Source of the DNA: Liolophura sinensis
Taxonomy: Eukaryota > Mollusca > Polyplacophora > Chitonida > Chitonidae
NCBI RefSeq assembly: GCF_032854445.1
Contig: NC_088300.1
Location: forward strand, 72,764,984-72,828,983
Direction: 5' to 3'
Length of the DNA: 64,000 nucleotides
This document shows positions 34,753-47,240 of this stretch, piece by piece. A program made the translations under genes and the position numbers. How positions within the stretch are numbered: position 1 is the stretch's first letter; each line of letters opens with the position of its first letter. Under the pieces are notes generated by a model. That model worked only from the letters and a program-made list of their open reading frames with translations, was not told where the DNA came from and searched no databases.

Positions 34753-35604
34753 TAGAAAGCTCTGATCCATCCTCAATAACGCACTCTCATTTTACTGTCT
34801 CAATATGTACCGGGAGCTTCGCCTTTATGTAGCTTGTATAATGTGTGTCTATAATTGATGATAATCACCATCCCTGTATGACGTATGAAAACTATTGATG
34901 CAGTTATAATTGTAACTGCTGTTTTCTCTTTTTTTTAGTTTGCGATGCAATAAACAGCGGTATTTGTGTATATAGAAGAAATTGACCTTTAAGAGAAGAC
35001 ATGATATCGAACACACGACTGTATGTGTGTCTATTATTTACGTTTGTTTAATGGGATTTTTGCGATCCTTGGACAATTTTTTAGATAGATGATGACTGGG
35101 AGTGGACGGAACCAGAGGAACTAATGGAAATACCGCTCGTCACATTAGGCTAACAAGATCGCAGCTGAGCCCGTCGATGGATTCGAAATCGCGACCTTCT
35201 ACATGTAGTTTAAGAGCTAGTGTCCTCGGACAGAGGTAGTTAGGTCCTGCTGGACAACCAGTGCACATGCCCTATTCAAAAACGTTTCTTGTAAACATGT
35301 TTGCTGAGAAAAACTAATGCATTTCAATTCTTGTTGAGAAATACTAATGCATTTCAGTTCCGATAGCTAATTCAGTTTATGCGCTGACCCATCTCTATTC
35401 TGTCTTGTTTGCATTTAGAACATTCCATCAAATACTTGATCAGTATACCAGTAAGTTATTTTCACAAGTTAACCCAAAAATATCTGCATGAATCGATTGC
35501 CACACGTGGCGAGAAATTTCCAATAGTTTCTTGACACCTTCTCTCACAGCCTAGGCATTTCCACATGCGCGCAAAATATGTTCTCAGTCGCTGTCAGATA
35601 TAGT
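34753..35604. other. non-coding DNA with a possible SINE-like remnant
   Basis: Around 35160-35245 the minus strand reads GGTCGCGATTTCGAATCC, similar to a Pol III B box, so a degraded tRNA-derived retroposon may lie here. I could not find a second copy in the window. The rest is unremarkable. Confidence 0.35.
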
Positions 35605-36095
35605 CCGGGAGCTAGCAGAGGTTTATCCGCCAGGTTGCGTACGAAAGGTTTGACACACTGAACATTCAGTGGAAACACCAAAATGGTGATCCTTAAGTGT
35701 GGCAGGCGTGCACAGCCCTCTAGGGGTGGGGCCGAAACTACCCAAAAACTAATTTTATCGGTCACAATCGCGACAAGGGTGAAATCCGTTTGATACATTC
35801 CTTGTGACTACCTGATCACTAAAATGCACTAAACCACATAAGAGCCGTCTAATTAACGCGAATTATAACTTTATCGGTCATGTCTTGTACGAGGAAATTT
35901 TTTTTACCAAAAAATACCTTGGGATATGCTAATTATAAAATGGTAATTCTTAAGTTCCAGCTCCATGCTAAAAACGATGTAAGAACGGGTCAAAGGTCAA
36001 TATTTGGGCTAAATTACCTTAAAACAAGGGTATCTGTCACAACCCGAATACGAGGATGAACATTATTTTATATATCCCTTAAGGCAACCTCATCA
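35605..36095 (+). repeat. left arm of a large inverted repeat
   Basis: This arm is the diverged reverse complement of 37543-38085, for example CCAGGTTGCGTACGAAAGG against a complement with CCAGGTTGCGCACAAAAGG, and ATTATAAAATGGTAATTCTT in both arms. Internal modules (ATGGTAATTCTTAAGTTCC, TACGAGGATGAA) recur within the element. No transposase is recognisable, so this is a foldback or non-autonomous element of unknown class. Confidence 0.85.
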
Positions 36096-36222
36096 CTAAA
36101 AAACAATTCTTAAGTGTTTAGCTTATGTACCAAACCACTAATTAACGTCCCATGTGATTTTTCCTATGTCATGTCGAGTACGATTTTTTGACGAAGCGGT
36201 ACTTTGAGATACACTGATTTTA

Positions 36223-36493
36223 TTTGATTTATTTATTTATTTGATTGGTGTTTTACGCCGTAATCAAGAATATTTCACTTATACGACGGCGGCCAGCATT
36301 ATGGTGGGAGGAAATCGGGCAGAGCCCGGGGGAAACCCACGACCATCCGCAGGTTGCTGGCAGACCTTCCCACTTACGGCCGGAGAGGAAGCCAGCATGA
36401 GCTGGACTTGAACTCACAGCGACCACATTGGTGAGAGGCTTGTGGGTCATTACGCTGCGCTAGCGCGCTAACCGACTGAGCCACGGAGGCCCC
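36223..36493 (-). mobile_element. tRNA-derived SINE (family A) nested in the inverted repeat
   Basis: This is a full-length minus-strand copy: a TTTGATTTATTTATTTATTT tail first and GCTCAGTCGGTTAGCGCGC (complement) at its 5' end near 36480. ACACTGATTTTA occurs at 36211-36222 and again at 36494-36505, a perfect 12-base target-site duplication. The insertion therefore post-dates the surrounding element, and the site before insertion can be read directly. Confidence 0.96.
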
Positions 36494-36505
36494 ACACTGA
36501 TTTTA

Positions 36506-37542
36506 AAATGCTAGTGAAGTTTCACAATGTACACTTAAGAACGGATCAAAAGTTATCTAGCGACCAACTCAGCAGGACTACCGTTCTAAAGTTTGCAGAT
36601 AAAGGACTAGATTTTTAAATTCATGCATTTAGCTTACTTGTATGCGTTCGTGCTCTTGTGCAACAAGATGCAGCAGGATATGGTCATTGTAAAATGGTAA
36701 TTCTTAATGTCTTCAATCCTTTGTTCTGATTAACTTAAGTATAGACTAGATTTGATGAAATGGCTGAAATTATTCTCTGGAAAGGAATAGATGGAGTATT
36801 TCACAACAACCCAATCGGGTTCGTGCTTGAAAGTCGCTTTACAAAAATAAAACAAAATCTGAACAAAAGAGATGGGAAGGCTGCAATTATTTTTGAATGT
36901 CAAATGCACTTAGAATTATTTTTGGACATCATTGCCTGTGTCTTTTCTGGAGAATGACAGCTATACGCCAATCCTTGCTGGTTTGTTTGTTTAACCTTCT
37001 ACATTTGTCAAGAACAGATTCCAACTCCAACATGCAAATACAAACTGCACAGTGACATGTCTGAAAAATGTCTTAACAACAATAAAAAAAACTATGGTTT
37101 CCGGACACAATTGTTCCAGACTGAATACAAGGTCATCAGAGGGATATAATTAAGACGCACAGCATAGAGAGAACACCAGAGCGGCGAAGACAGTGTAAGA
37201 GCTGGCAAATGGTCACGCGTAACCGGTGAAATACGGCATCTTGTCAGTTTATCTATGTTAGGGCTTTTATTCTAGCTGATCATGTCAATGCATAAATAGC
37301 AGCAAATTACACGGTCCCAAGAAAACTTATGAAGCGAAAAACACCTAGGCCGAGACGTCTTTACTAATCTTCTGTTTGAGTCCCATTCAGATAATAAATA
37401 TTTTTCTAAGATTTTTCTGTTCCTAGCCCTGAATTAAGTGAAGTGAATCTTAAAGAGAAAATTTTGTCATATTATGGTTTCTTATTGTTGTTAATACATT
37501 TTTCAGAATGACATTCTTAACTGGCGAACTGCATGACTTAAA
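36506..37542. other. loop of the inverted repeat, no gene seen
   Basis: A partial internal module recurs near 36680-36705 (ATTGTAAAATGGTAATTCTT). The frame at 36760-36957 has no domain. A short segment near 37205 (AATGGTCACGCGTAACCGGT) recurs at about 61795 with two mismatches and may be a dispersed repeat. Confidence 0.5.
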
Positions 37543-38085
37543 GACTTGGTTTCGAGTAATCAGGTTGTTTTGAAAAATGTATAAAATAAGTTTCATCCTC
37601 GTACTCAATTGTGACAGATACCCTTGTTTTAAGGTAATTTAACCCAAATACTGACCTTTGAGCCGTTCTTAAATTGTTCTTAGCATGGAGTTGGAACTTA
37701 AGAATTACCATTTTATAATTAGCATATCCCAAGGTATCTTTTGGCAAAAAAAAAAATTCGTCGTACGCGACATGACCAATAAAAGTCATGATTCGCGTTA
37801 ATTAGACCGTTGTTAAGTGACTTAGTGCATGGGCTGGGAACTTAAGAATTATCTTTTAGTGATTCGGTTGACATAAAGAAGGTATAAAATGAGTTTCATC
37901 CTCGTACACGATCGTGACCGATAAAATTAGTTTTTGTGTACTTTCAGCCCCACTCCTAGAGGGCTGTGCATGGCTACCACACTTAGGGATCACCATTTTG
38001 GCGTTTTCACAGATGGTTTTGTATGTTCAGTGTGTCAAACCTTTTGTGCGCAACCTGGCCGATAAATGTCTGCTAGTTCCCCGAA
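37543..38085 (-). repeat. right arm of the large inverted repeat
   Basis: This is the partner of 35605-36095. It contains the module TTTCATCCTCGTAC twice (about 37590 and 37890), so it is slightly longer than the left arm. The similarity ends near ACTAGCAG in the complement (about 38085). Confidence 0.85.
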
Positions 38086-40744
38086 TAATAGGTTTGTATT
38101 TCCACTTGAGGATAGAATAACCATCTAAGAGGGAAGTTTACGTCTTCTTGACAGTTAATGTAATTCGGCATGTTGCCATCGAATAATGAGCTCTATGCAA
38201 CCATAGCGGCATATAGTACTGTATAGCAAAATCCCTACATTAAAAAAATTATCAGTAATAACTTTCGACAATATATATGTATATCTCAGATGAAGATGTT
38301 CAGCTGATACGGTGTGTCACCGCTTAAGACATTCTGGGTAGTTTCAATTCTGACCTTTCAAATTTTCATTTTCTTCGATAGCATACTTGTGTGCTGCACA
38401 TGGCTGGCACATATCTCGCCTTGCATAACATCTGGCAGATTCTGTGTGCATGTTTTCAATGAACGTCACAAATTATTTAGTTAAAATAATGTTTCGCGGA
38501 TATTCAATCAAATTCTTCCACTCTAAGTTTCTTAAACTTTACAATGGGAAAAATCAACAGTTTTCCCGTGATTAAATATAGACGGAGTGTCAAGAATCGC
38601 TATCGGCCTTATCCCATAACCATGTCTATTTCTCTTACCTGGGGCCGAATGTATGCATCACTTAGAATAAATCAGACAGGTTAGACATATGGACAGATGC
38701 AACGAAAGCGCAAATGAGATACATGAGATACATTAACATGTTGATCCCGATGAGGATACTGATCAGATTTATGCTCGTAGACCATTAATATTTTGCGCCT
38801 TTCTTGTATCATTGAAAACCGTCAACTGCCTGTTTTTACATTCATCTGTCCTAAATTCCTATTTTATATAGCTTCTTCAGTCTTTGGTGGTTTGTATTCA
38901 ACGTTGTTTTGGGAACGTCTTGTGATTATCGACTGTTATGACTGACAGATGGTTTGCGAGTGTCTGTTGCGATGCCTAGATTCGTTCATATGTCACACAG
39001 TTTGAAGGCTTCGAATCATAACTTGGTGTTTTTAAGATGCGGCGGGAATTGAATATCTGACAGGTGAAAGAGTATGGTAGATTAGTTAATTGGTTAATGA
39101 TTACCACAGGCTTATAGGCATAATGATTAGTATAACCGCTCCTTGTTTGTCCGGGTTTATTCAGCCACTCGTCAGGATTGTCATGTGTGTTGTTGTTTTT
39201 AGACCATTTCATATCCGCTTCAGTCTTCAGCAGTTGACGGGTTGTGTGACATCAAACAACGGCCAATTCAGGATGGATCCGTTTTTCTGTTGCATCGTTT
39301 CTTAACTGTTCTTGATGCCTGGTAATCCTGTCTGTGTTGTTTTCTATGTCCACCGGTTAGCACGACATCTACAGAGAATGGCTCTGAAGAGCCTCAGTGG
39401 CTGGCTATACTCTCAGCTATCTGGAAACCGGTAGTGTTGAACAAAAGTGTTGGCAGTGTCTGTTTGTGTGGCCTAGCGATGGACGGCGGATATGCTGATA
39501 ATCCAGCTACGATAATTCATTGATAAACATATGGAAGATCGCCTTTGCTATCAAAGAGTGAACATTGTCTATCCAGTCTTTTCGTCTTATAAAACATTGT
39601 CCGCTAATTACCCTGAGCGTAGGTACTAACGATAAAGCAAAAACTTTTAAACTTTTACCTTAAATTAGAAATCCTTGGAACCTAAGACTGGAAGTTTTAT
39701 TTTCATTTTAAACATTATTTACATCTGTATTCCTACACCTATATTCTTTGCTGAGAGCAGGACATGAAAGTGTAAATAGGGAATGCCATTTTCATATGAG
39801 ACAGATTAGCGAACAGAAAAATATGAGCCCATTGGGAAAATATTTTGTAAATGTGTCAACGACTAGTATAAAACATTTTTGTCCACGTGACTAATTAATT
39901 GAACTGTTGCATTCTACTATAATTCATCGCTTGGCGCGGTCATGTTTTTGTCTGTCGGCACAAAATTTAAGCGACTAATCCAAACTATACATCTATAACA
40001 CCACAGTTGTAATCAATCTTCTAACATGTTCTATTCTTTCTGCTAAAACCAGTGACAATTCCAGCTATGGGTTGATTGCCATTGATCTAATTTGACCACC
40101 TTCCCCAGCCGCCGGCGGGTTTTTACACCTATCTTTTCTCGGATTAAACTTAAAATGAATTAAATTAGCTCGGTCGAATTAAATACACCTGCAACTGATC
40201 AAGTGAGGCCTTGGTTGGATTACTAACTATTTCTGTGTGCAGACAGTTACGTTAGGGCCGAGTTGCCGCCTGTCTATACACACCATTGATTGATTATTCG
40301 ACGTGAGGATGATGGCATTGTTGACAACGAACGACGTTGTCTCAGTTCGGGTTAGGTTGGGGTTGGGGTAGTATCTGGACTAAGCAGTTACCTTCAACAG
40401 ATTAATTTTTGTGCCTCTCATTCCAGTCGAGGATTAGTCGAATCAGTGGAACAGTAATAGAGCGTAACGTGAAAAAAGCTTGCAGTCATTTGTAGTCAAG
40501 TGTTAACAGGCTGCAGCTATATATTTATATATACTTAATTAAAATTATGCATGGGACCCTCGTTAAAATGTGGAATAGTTTTGGAAATGTTCAGATATGT
40601 TGTTACAGTACACATTCAGATTAGTACATACATGTTTAATTATCGGCTTGGATAGTTACGTATATACTTCAGTCTAAAACGTTTAACGTTGAATGCTATT
40701 CCAGTGATATCTTCGCAGACAAATCTTTATTCTCTTTGCAGTTA
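38086..40744. other. non-coding DNA, nothing recognised
   Basis: This is AT-rich with short open frames only, none of which shows a domain or a conserved motif. No repeat family seen elsewhere in the window is recognised here. Confidence 0.55.
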
Positions 40745-40880
40745 TTTATATATTTTATTTATTTATTTACTTTATTTATTGGCCGGTTGCTGAAAGGACG
40801 TCCTATGTACACACTGAACTTCGACTCACATCGACTGCATTGATGACATCTCCTGAGCCATTACGCTGGCAACTCCAACC
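40745..40880 (-). mobile_element. degenerate SINE (family A) remnant
   Basis: The (TTTA)n tail (TTTATTTATTTACTTTATTT) is followed by GACTCACATCGACTGCATTG and CCTGAGCCATTACGCTGG. These resemble the B-box end of family A on the minus strand (AACTCACAGCGACCACATTG, GGGTCATTACGCTGCG at 36411-36460). The middle of the element is missing. Confidence 0.6.
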
Positions 40881-41235
40881 ACCACTCGGTCTGGTCTGGG
40901 AATAATCCCGGCATTTGCTTTGTATACGGATTGATTAATCCCAATAATTTCTTGTACCGGGACTCACTGTTATGGCTTTTTCCTCACTCGTTGACCGGTG
41001 AGGTTGCACTTTCGAATACAACTCGTTCAACCTCATATTTATTAAGGAAATCAAGCCTTAAGTTATAAACTGCAAGTGCTTAGAAAGTTAATGTCAGAAC
41101 GGTGAAGAACTCAAATTGTGGTTGGTACATAGTTCCGCTGTAAAGAATCCGTGTACAAATTTTGAACAGCCTGGAGCAAAACATATTAATTGTACCTGAA
41201 CTGAATTGAATTTTTATAAACGTTTAATAGGTATA

Positions 41236-41426
41236 GGCCCTTGGTCTGTATTTATCAAGAAACATAAAGGCTTAAGCCATAAATTTCAAGTCCTTAAAAA
41301 CCAAACTCAGAACAGGAACGAACTCAAATTGTAATTAATACGTTGTTCTGCAGTGAAGAATCAGGGTACAACAAAACAATTTGTTTGTGAATTTTTGACT
41401 CCTAAGACCTTTGATAAATACGGGCC
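41236..41426. mobile_element. possible small inverted-repeat (MITE-like) element
   Basis: GTATTTATCAAG near 41249 and TTTGATAAATACGGGCCC near 41409 form imperfect terminal inverted repeats about 190 bases apart. The interior resembles 41033-41180 (TTAAGTTATAAACTGCAAGT against TTAAGCCATAAATTTCAAGT, and GAACTCAAATTGT in both), so a second, end-less copy lies just upstream. Confidence 0.5.
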
Positions 41427-43020
41427 CGAGTACGGCTGTGGTTATAAGTAGTATAACAAAAAGCACCGTCATCGCTGCTCCGGCATACTCTCCACACTGT
41501 GATATTTTATATTGTATTCCTGTATAAAGCAGATTTCTACCGGTCCTTGGGCATTGTCTTCACGTGATTGTTTATTAAATGTGACACAGCATTTTGGAGT
41601 CTGTCAAAAATGATGTGTAATAAATTGCAACAAGGATCACTGCACTTTGTTACACCAAATTCTGCCTAAGCCTTGGTGCTAGGGATCGTTCACATGAACT
41701 GTTATAATAAAACCCTAACACAAGCAAATTAATAAAAGGTTGTCAACGATGTCAACACACTGTCTTCGCTGCTCTGGTTACACTCTCTTTATACTGTAGG
41801 CTTTTATATCTAGATCAGAACATTTGTCAGGCCGTACTTCATCCGGTTTCCTCCACCCATAAGTAGGACTGCTACAACAGCAAGATAAATCTTACCGATG
41901 AAGTATATAGGCTGACAAGAATTTATTAAAACAAGAGAAGTAAAATGCCTGGGCAAAACGTACCTTTCGTATTTAGTTCAGATCATTGTAACTCTGATTA
42001 AATAAATTAAGACCATGTTTACTTCTCTTTAAATGTGCTTGTTGTTGTAATACACTTTATGTATCTTCAGCTTATCCCTTGAAAGTCGTTCCAGAGTAAG
42101 AAAAGCAGCTACACGAATGTTGATATGTGTCTTTAAGAAAAGTCCATTGTTTTTTTAAACAGAAAGTTTAAAAAAACTCTTAAGGGGTACACAATTCAGT
42201 TAAGAAGCTTCTGTTGTAGCCTTGCAGTGCTTATATGTACTAACTAAGTGTTTCGAGCACTGATACACCGAAATTACTTCTGGAGGAACAAAAGAGCACA
42301 CAGGTTTGAACAGCTTTATAGGGGGACTGAATTTTTAGAGCTCCACTCTTCGTTCCTATGTACACAAGCAGTAATTTTTAGTCAATATTTCTGACGTCTC
42401 GGATCTATGTTATCAGTTTTCACATTCACCTAAGCGTGATTGTTTATAGGTTGTATTTGAGGTTGTTGTTAAGGGTAAAGCAATGACCATCAAACTGAAA
42501 CCATCAATTTTAATTCCCTATACCAAAGTAGATTTTTATTTATTTATTTAAGCTCACAGAGTTTCCAAAAAAAATAGTGTAAATGTCAAGTCTGTAAATC
42601 TCTGATTATATCCCTGGCACATTGGCCTTGGTGAAATGCGGCGAAGTCGATGACAAAAAAGGGCAGTGGGAATTAAGCACGTTCGTTTATTGTCGAGAAA
42701 CTGCTCAGCTGTCATCATCAATTCATCTCGTCTTGATCTGAAATGAGGAAAGAAATGTTGCTTGTGGCATCATAAAACATTGTTACGATGGTATATGCCA
42801 CGCGATGACACGAAATCCAAGGGCATCGGGGACTTTCTATGCCTTCAGACTGATACCGTTTAAATCTTAATGTACATGCTTTGTCCGATTCGGTGGGTGG
42901 TAAGACAATTTCTCCACATTCATGTGATAGGCCAATAAAATAATCTCGGCGACTTCTGGTGAAACCAAGAAACTTGCCGAAACTTGTTCACCCTTTCATG
43001 CTCACGTCGATGATGTACCG
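41427..43020. other. non-coding DNA with weak internal repeats
   Basis: CATCGCTGCTCCGGCATACTC near 41470 resembles CTTCGCTGCTCTGGTTACACTC near 41765, and ATAAAACCCTAAC near 41708 recurs near 49692. These are probably old repeat fragments. No gene is seen. Confidence 0.45.
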
Positions 43021-43052
43021 TCCTTGGGGTAGTCGCCTGAACCCGCCTCTCG

Positions 43053-43104
43053 CCAATCAATGACGTCACCACCAGGAAGCGTGAAGGCGGATGGTTTATA
43101 TATT
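43053..43104 (+). promoter_or_regulatory. candidate Pol II promoter: CCAAT box, CRE and TATA box
   Basis: Within 52 bases lie CCAAT (43053-43057), a perfect palindromic cAMP response element TGACGTCA (43061-43068) and TTTATATATT (43095-43104). Local sequence is richer in C, G and CpG than its surroundings. TATA spacing predicts transcription starting around 43125-43135, and a splice donor follows at 43206. CRE-driven TATA promoters are common in neuropeptide genes, so the CCAP gene downstream is the best candidate in this window. Confidence 0.65.
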
Positions 43105-43126
43105 AGCCGCGCATATCGTTTGAAGG

Positions 43127-43205
43127 CGGGACAGCGTGAGGGCTCAACAGGCAACGCGGACGGGAATACATTTGTACAACACTCCAGCAGCCCTCCATCG
43201 TTAAG
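43127..43205 (+). other. CCAP: candidate 5' UTR exon of the CCAP gene
   Basis: The stretch from the predicted start to AAG before GTAAGC (43206) would be a short non-coding exon of about 80 bases with no ATG. The donor matches the consensus. Linking it to the coding exon at 60378 needs a 17 kb intron ending at an acceptor near 60261 or 60319. The link rests on position, strand and promoter type only. The start of the exon is estimated. Confidence 0.45.
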
Positions 43206-45432
43206 GTAAGCTGTTTTTTTTTCTGACCCTCAGCAAGGATTTCTTATCCCCTACCCTTTTCATCCAATTGAGTCTACGGATATGATAAAGCAACAAAATT
43301 GTGACTGGCATAAAAGAAGTCAAATGATTTGATGTCTCCTCGGGTAGGTCAACCTGTCAGTTTTGAAGGTTTACGATGTTGTATCACCTTTTATTTCAGT
43401 GCCAATCCACAGTATCTTGACACCGTGCACCTTTTTAAAAATCGAATGAAATGTTGTTGAACAAAGTTTTTACAATAAGTTATAAACATCTTTCCTTTGA
43501 CAGCTAATTAATCTTTCAAATTTATTCTTTTCAACAACTATGTTGGCAAAGATTAAAATTCTTTGCTCTACAAATGCTTCTCAAGGCCGGATGATATCTT
43601 GGATGGTATGCCTAATAAAAAGTGTGGGATAGGGACATTCCTTTAGTTATCGCGTTTGGTTTTCATGCATTTGAAATGGCCGTGTTTAAGCCCAGGGGAA
43701 ATCAAGCATCCTTACTTCACTCTGTTATTTCACAAGAGTCGGTCGGAAATGTTACAGAAGATAGTCAAAGTAAGGGTGACAAGACTATCCAACCCTGTAT
43801 ACTACTTTACACCAGATCGGCGACTCAAGCTTCACAGTAATTGCCCCCAAAATGTTTAATCTGGACCAATGTATTTAATTAAACCACCCGCGCTAAGATT
43901 CACCTAGAGCAGACAGGCATATGCAAGGTGACAAACCCAATTTCATTTGGTCTGGGTTTGCCCTGGTCATTAGGTTAACCGGACGAGGGCACAGTACGGG
44001 AACATCTTGTGAATGTGACCGAGCAGTAGCCATACATAAACTGTCAGCCCACATTAGTGAATATCACATGTGATGAAACCAATGACTTTCTACTTTAACT
44101 CTGATCATTTAGTTTCATACCAAATTATCCGAAATTAGTACTGCATCCACGAATAAACCAGACCGCCAAATAAGTCAAAAATTCTTTAGCGCGGCGTTAA
44201 ACAGCAATCAAAAATCAAATAAGTACATGAATAATTGATGTACGCTCTTGTCATTTTACACCCATGTTTAGTTACCATGTGAATCCATGTAATGTCGTAG
44301 GCCAATGATTTGTTAAAGTCTTTTAAAATCCATTTATAATTGATGTTGAATCAGGCGTCATGTCGTTTTGTCCGCAGTATGTCCTTTTATTCACCTCAGG
44401 TCCGTGCCGATTGCCATATTCATACTTGCCAAAGATGTGATTCCTGTTTTTGTTTCTATCAGGTCTCTGTGGTTTTGCTGCTAGAGATTTTGGAGCGAAA
44501 AATTTAATTCTAATTTTGAGCACATTTGCCAAGGCTATTATCCGAAGTTATCATCACGTTAAAAGCCAATTAAGCAATTAAAAATAGTTTTAGGGGAGAT
44601 TTTTCACGCTTATTCTTGACATTGTACTTTTAAACAAAGCATACCGGTTTTGTATATTTTTTATATTGATCATGCCGTTCCATTTTCAATTCCTACGGTG
44701 CCAGTCTTACAGTAACACACACATTTCTTCATAAAGATATCGCGTGGGGAAAATATCCTGTAATTCATCTCAACACCTTGAATTTCATAAAGAATAGAAA
44801 AGATGAAGATGTTCAATCGGCATTAAGGAAAAGTTGTGGCTTGTTACTGAGATTAAGTGAGATGTAAATGCTGTACCAGTATCCGTTAACCGCTTCTTCA
44901 CCGAGGAGTATCTAAACCTGATCTCATATATAGTTCCATTAGCCTCCGTTCGTTCCACATTACGCTCAGCTAATGGCCATATTTATTTGCCACGAACCAC
45001 ATAGAAGGGTTTTAAACTAATTTTTATAGAGTCCTGTGCCATAAAATTATATTTGCTTGAGCAGATGCTCATTGATCATTACTACTGCATTCAGAAAAGA
45101 ATTCATAGTTAATATACGTGGTTATTAAAAAAATCTTAGGTTGGATATGTAAATTTATTACGGAATATAGAGACATATGTGGAGAACGACACTCAAGACT
45201 GGCATCGATTTATCATCAATCAGACTTTCATCACACATATCTGAAACACAATCCAAATCTAGATTCGACAAATCAGAAATCAAAATAGATCGTATCTGGT
45301 TCGTGTGGTTTGACCATAAAAATTCAAGAAGAAACTTGACACAGATGAATGTGTTACCGATGCTTAGATCATTTCGTTATCGAGTAAAGTTAATGAGAAG
45401 GTTACAGTTTAACCTCAGTTTATTTGGGAATG
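43206..45432. other. non-coding DNA, probable intron
   Basis: I see no recognisable gene. The frames at 43622-43859, 44323-44532 and 45177-45440 lack domains and similarity to anything I know. TTTAGCGCGGCGTTAAACAG near 44187 resembles the end of a SINE but is isolated. Confidence 0.45.
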
Positions 45433-46190
45433 CGGTGTAGCATTTTGTGATATTATTCCATCTTAGATCGAAGTAAAGAAGATTGTAGTATTATGTCAGC
45501 TTAGATTTATATGAAGTGAAGAAGGTTGTAGCATTATGTCAGCTTAGATTTATATGAAGTGAAGAAGGTTGTAGTATTATGTCAGCTTAGATTTATATGA
45601 AGTGAAGAAGGTTGTAGTTTAGTTCAGCTTAGAATTATATGAAGCGAAGAAGGTTGTAGTGTTATGTCAGCTTAGATTTATATGAAGTGAAGAAGGTTGT
45701 AGTATTATGTCAGCTTAGATTTATATGAAGTGAAGAAGGTTGTAGTATTATGTCAGCTTAGATTTATATGAAGTGAAGAAGGTTGTAGTATTATGTCAGC
45801 TTAGATTTATATGAAGTAAAGAAGGTTGTAGTTTAGTTCAGCTTAGAATTATATGAAGCGAAGAAGGTTGTAGTGTTATGTCAGCTTAGATTTATATGAA
45901 GTGAAGAAGGTTGTAGTATTATGTCAGCTTAGATTTATATGAAGTGAAGAAGGTTGTAGTTTAGTTCAGCTTAGAATTATATGAAGCGAAGAAGGTTGTA
46001 GTGTTATGTCAGCTTAGATTTATATGAAGTGAAGAAGGTTGTAGTATTATGTCAGCTTAGATTTATATGAAGTGAAGAAGGTTGTAGTATTATGTCAGCT
46101 TAGATTTATATGAAGTGAAGAAGGTTGTAGTATTATGTCAGCTTAGATTTATATGAAGTAAAGAAGGTTGTAGTATTATATTCTCTAAAA
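45433..46190 (+). repeat. 43-bp minisatellite
   Basis: The unit contains GAAGAAGGTTGTAGTATTAT and GTCAGCTTAGATTTATATGA. Unit starts at 45561 and 45604 are 43 bases apart. About 17 units lie here. A variant with GTAGTTTAGTTCAGCTTAG and GAAGCGAAG recurs three times (near 45615, 45833, 45959), each followed by the GTGTTATG variant, so blocks of several units have been copied together. Degenerate units continue to about 46500. Confidence 0.95.
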
Positions 46191-46499
46191 TAGGAATAAT
46201 GTAAAGAAAGTTGTTATTATGTCAGCTTTAACTGGGGAGAAGTGAAAAAGGTAGAGGTATTATTTCAATTCAAATCGGCTGAAGAATGAAGAGTGTAGTA
46301 TTTCCATGTCCGATTAATATGAAATGAAGAACATTGTAATATTATCTCAGCTTGAACAGAAGTAAAGGAGGATGTACTGGTAGTATTAGATAGCTTAGAC
46401 AGAAGTTAGGTGAAATATGCTGTATTGTTATATCAGCTTAGGTCAAGGTAAAAGATCAGATTACAGCGTGACAAAAATAAAAAACCGGAGTAAAATAGT

Positions 46500-47240
46500 C
46501 AGGTTGTAGCCTGACAGATGATCAGATCAAAGTGAGGTGGTCAGGTTGTAGCGTGATAGATGATCAGATCGGAGTGAGGTGGTCAGGTTGTAGCGTGACA
46601 GGGGATCAGATCGGAGTGAGGTGGTCAGGTTGTGGCGTGACAAAGGGTCAGATCGGAGAAAAGTGGTCAGGTTGTAGCGTGACAGGGGATCAGACTGGAG
46701 TGAGGTGGTCACGTTGTAGCGTGAAAGGTGGTCGGATCGGAGTGAGATGGTCAGGTTGTACCGTGACAGAGGGACAGGAGATCAGATCGAAGTGAAATCG
46801 GCACGTTGTAATGTGTAATGGAGGAACAGATCTGAGTGAAACGATCAGGTTGTAGCGTGACAGAGGGTCAGATCGGAGAGATATGGTCAGGATGTAGCTT
46901 GACAGCAGATCAGATGGGAATGAGATTATCAGGTTGTAACGTGACAGAATACAAGATGAAACTGAGATGGTCAGGATGTAGCGTGACAGAGGATGGGTTC
47001 GGAGTGAGATCATCAGATTTTAATATCTCAGAAGATCAGATGCGAGTGAGATGATCAGATTGTAACGTGACAGAGCATCAGATCGGAGTGAGGTGGCCAG
47101 GTTTTAGCGTGACAAAGAATTAGATCAGCGTGAGATCATCAGGTTGTAACGTGACAGAGGATCCGATTGGTGAGACATGGTCAGGATGTAGCGCGACAGA
47201 GGACCAGATCGTAATGAGATGACCAGGATATAGAACGACA
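46500..47240 (+). repeat. 42-bp minisatellite
   Basis: The unit contains GTGGTCAGGTTGTAGCGTGA followed by CAGAGGATCAGATCGGAGTG. About 17 units become more diverged to the right. A 42-base unit keeps frames open on both strands (a 14-residue repeat with WSGCSVT on the + strand), but there is no start context, domain or conserved end, so I treat it as non-coding. Confidence 0.93.

Noticed and set aside
45177-45440. 87-codon frame left of the 43-bp array
   Set aside because: It has no recognisable motif and its end runs into the array. No splice or promoter signal supports it.
46532-47054. 14-residue repeat protein (WSGCSVT-type) on the + strand
   Set aside because: A 42-base unit keeps several frames open on both strands. 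Units decay without codon-position bias that I can see, and no start or terminal domain is present.
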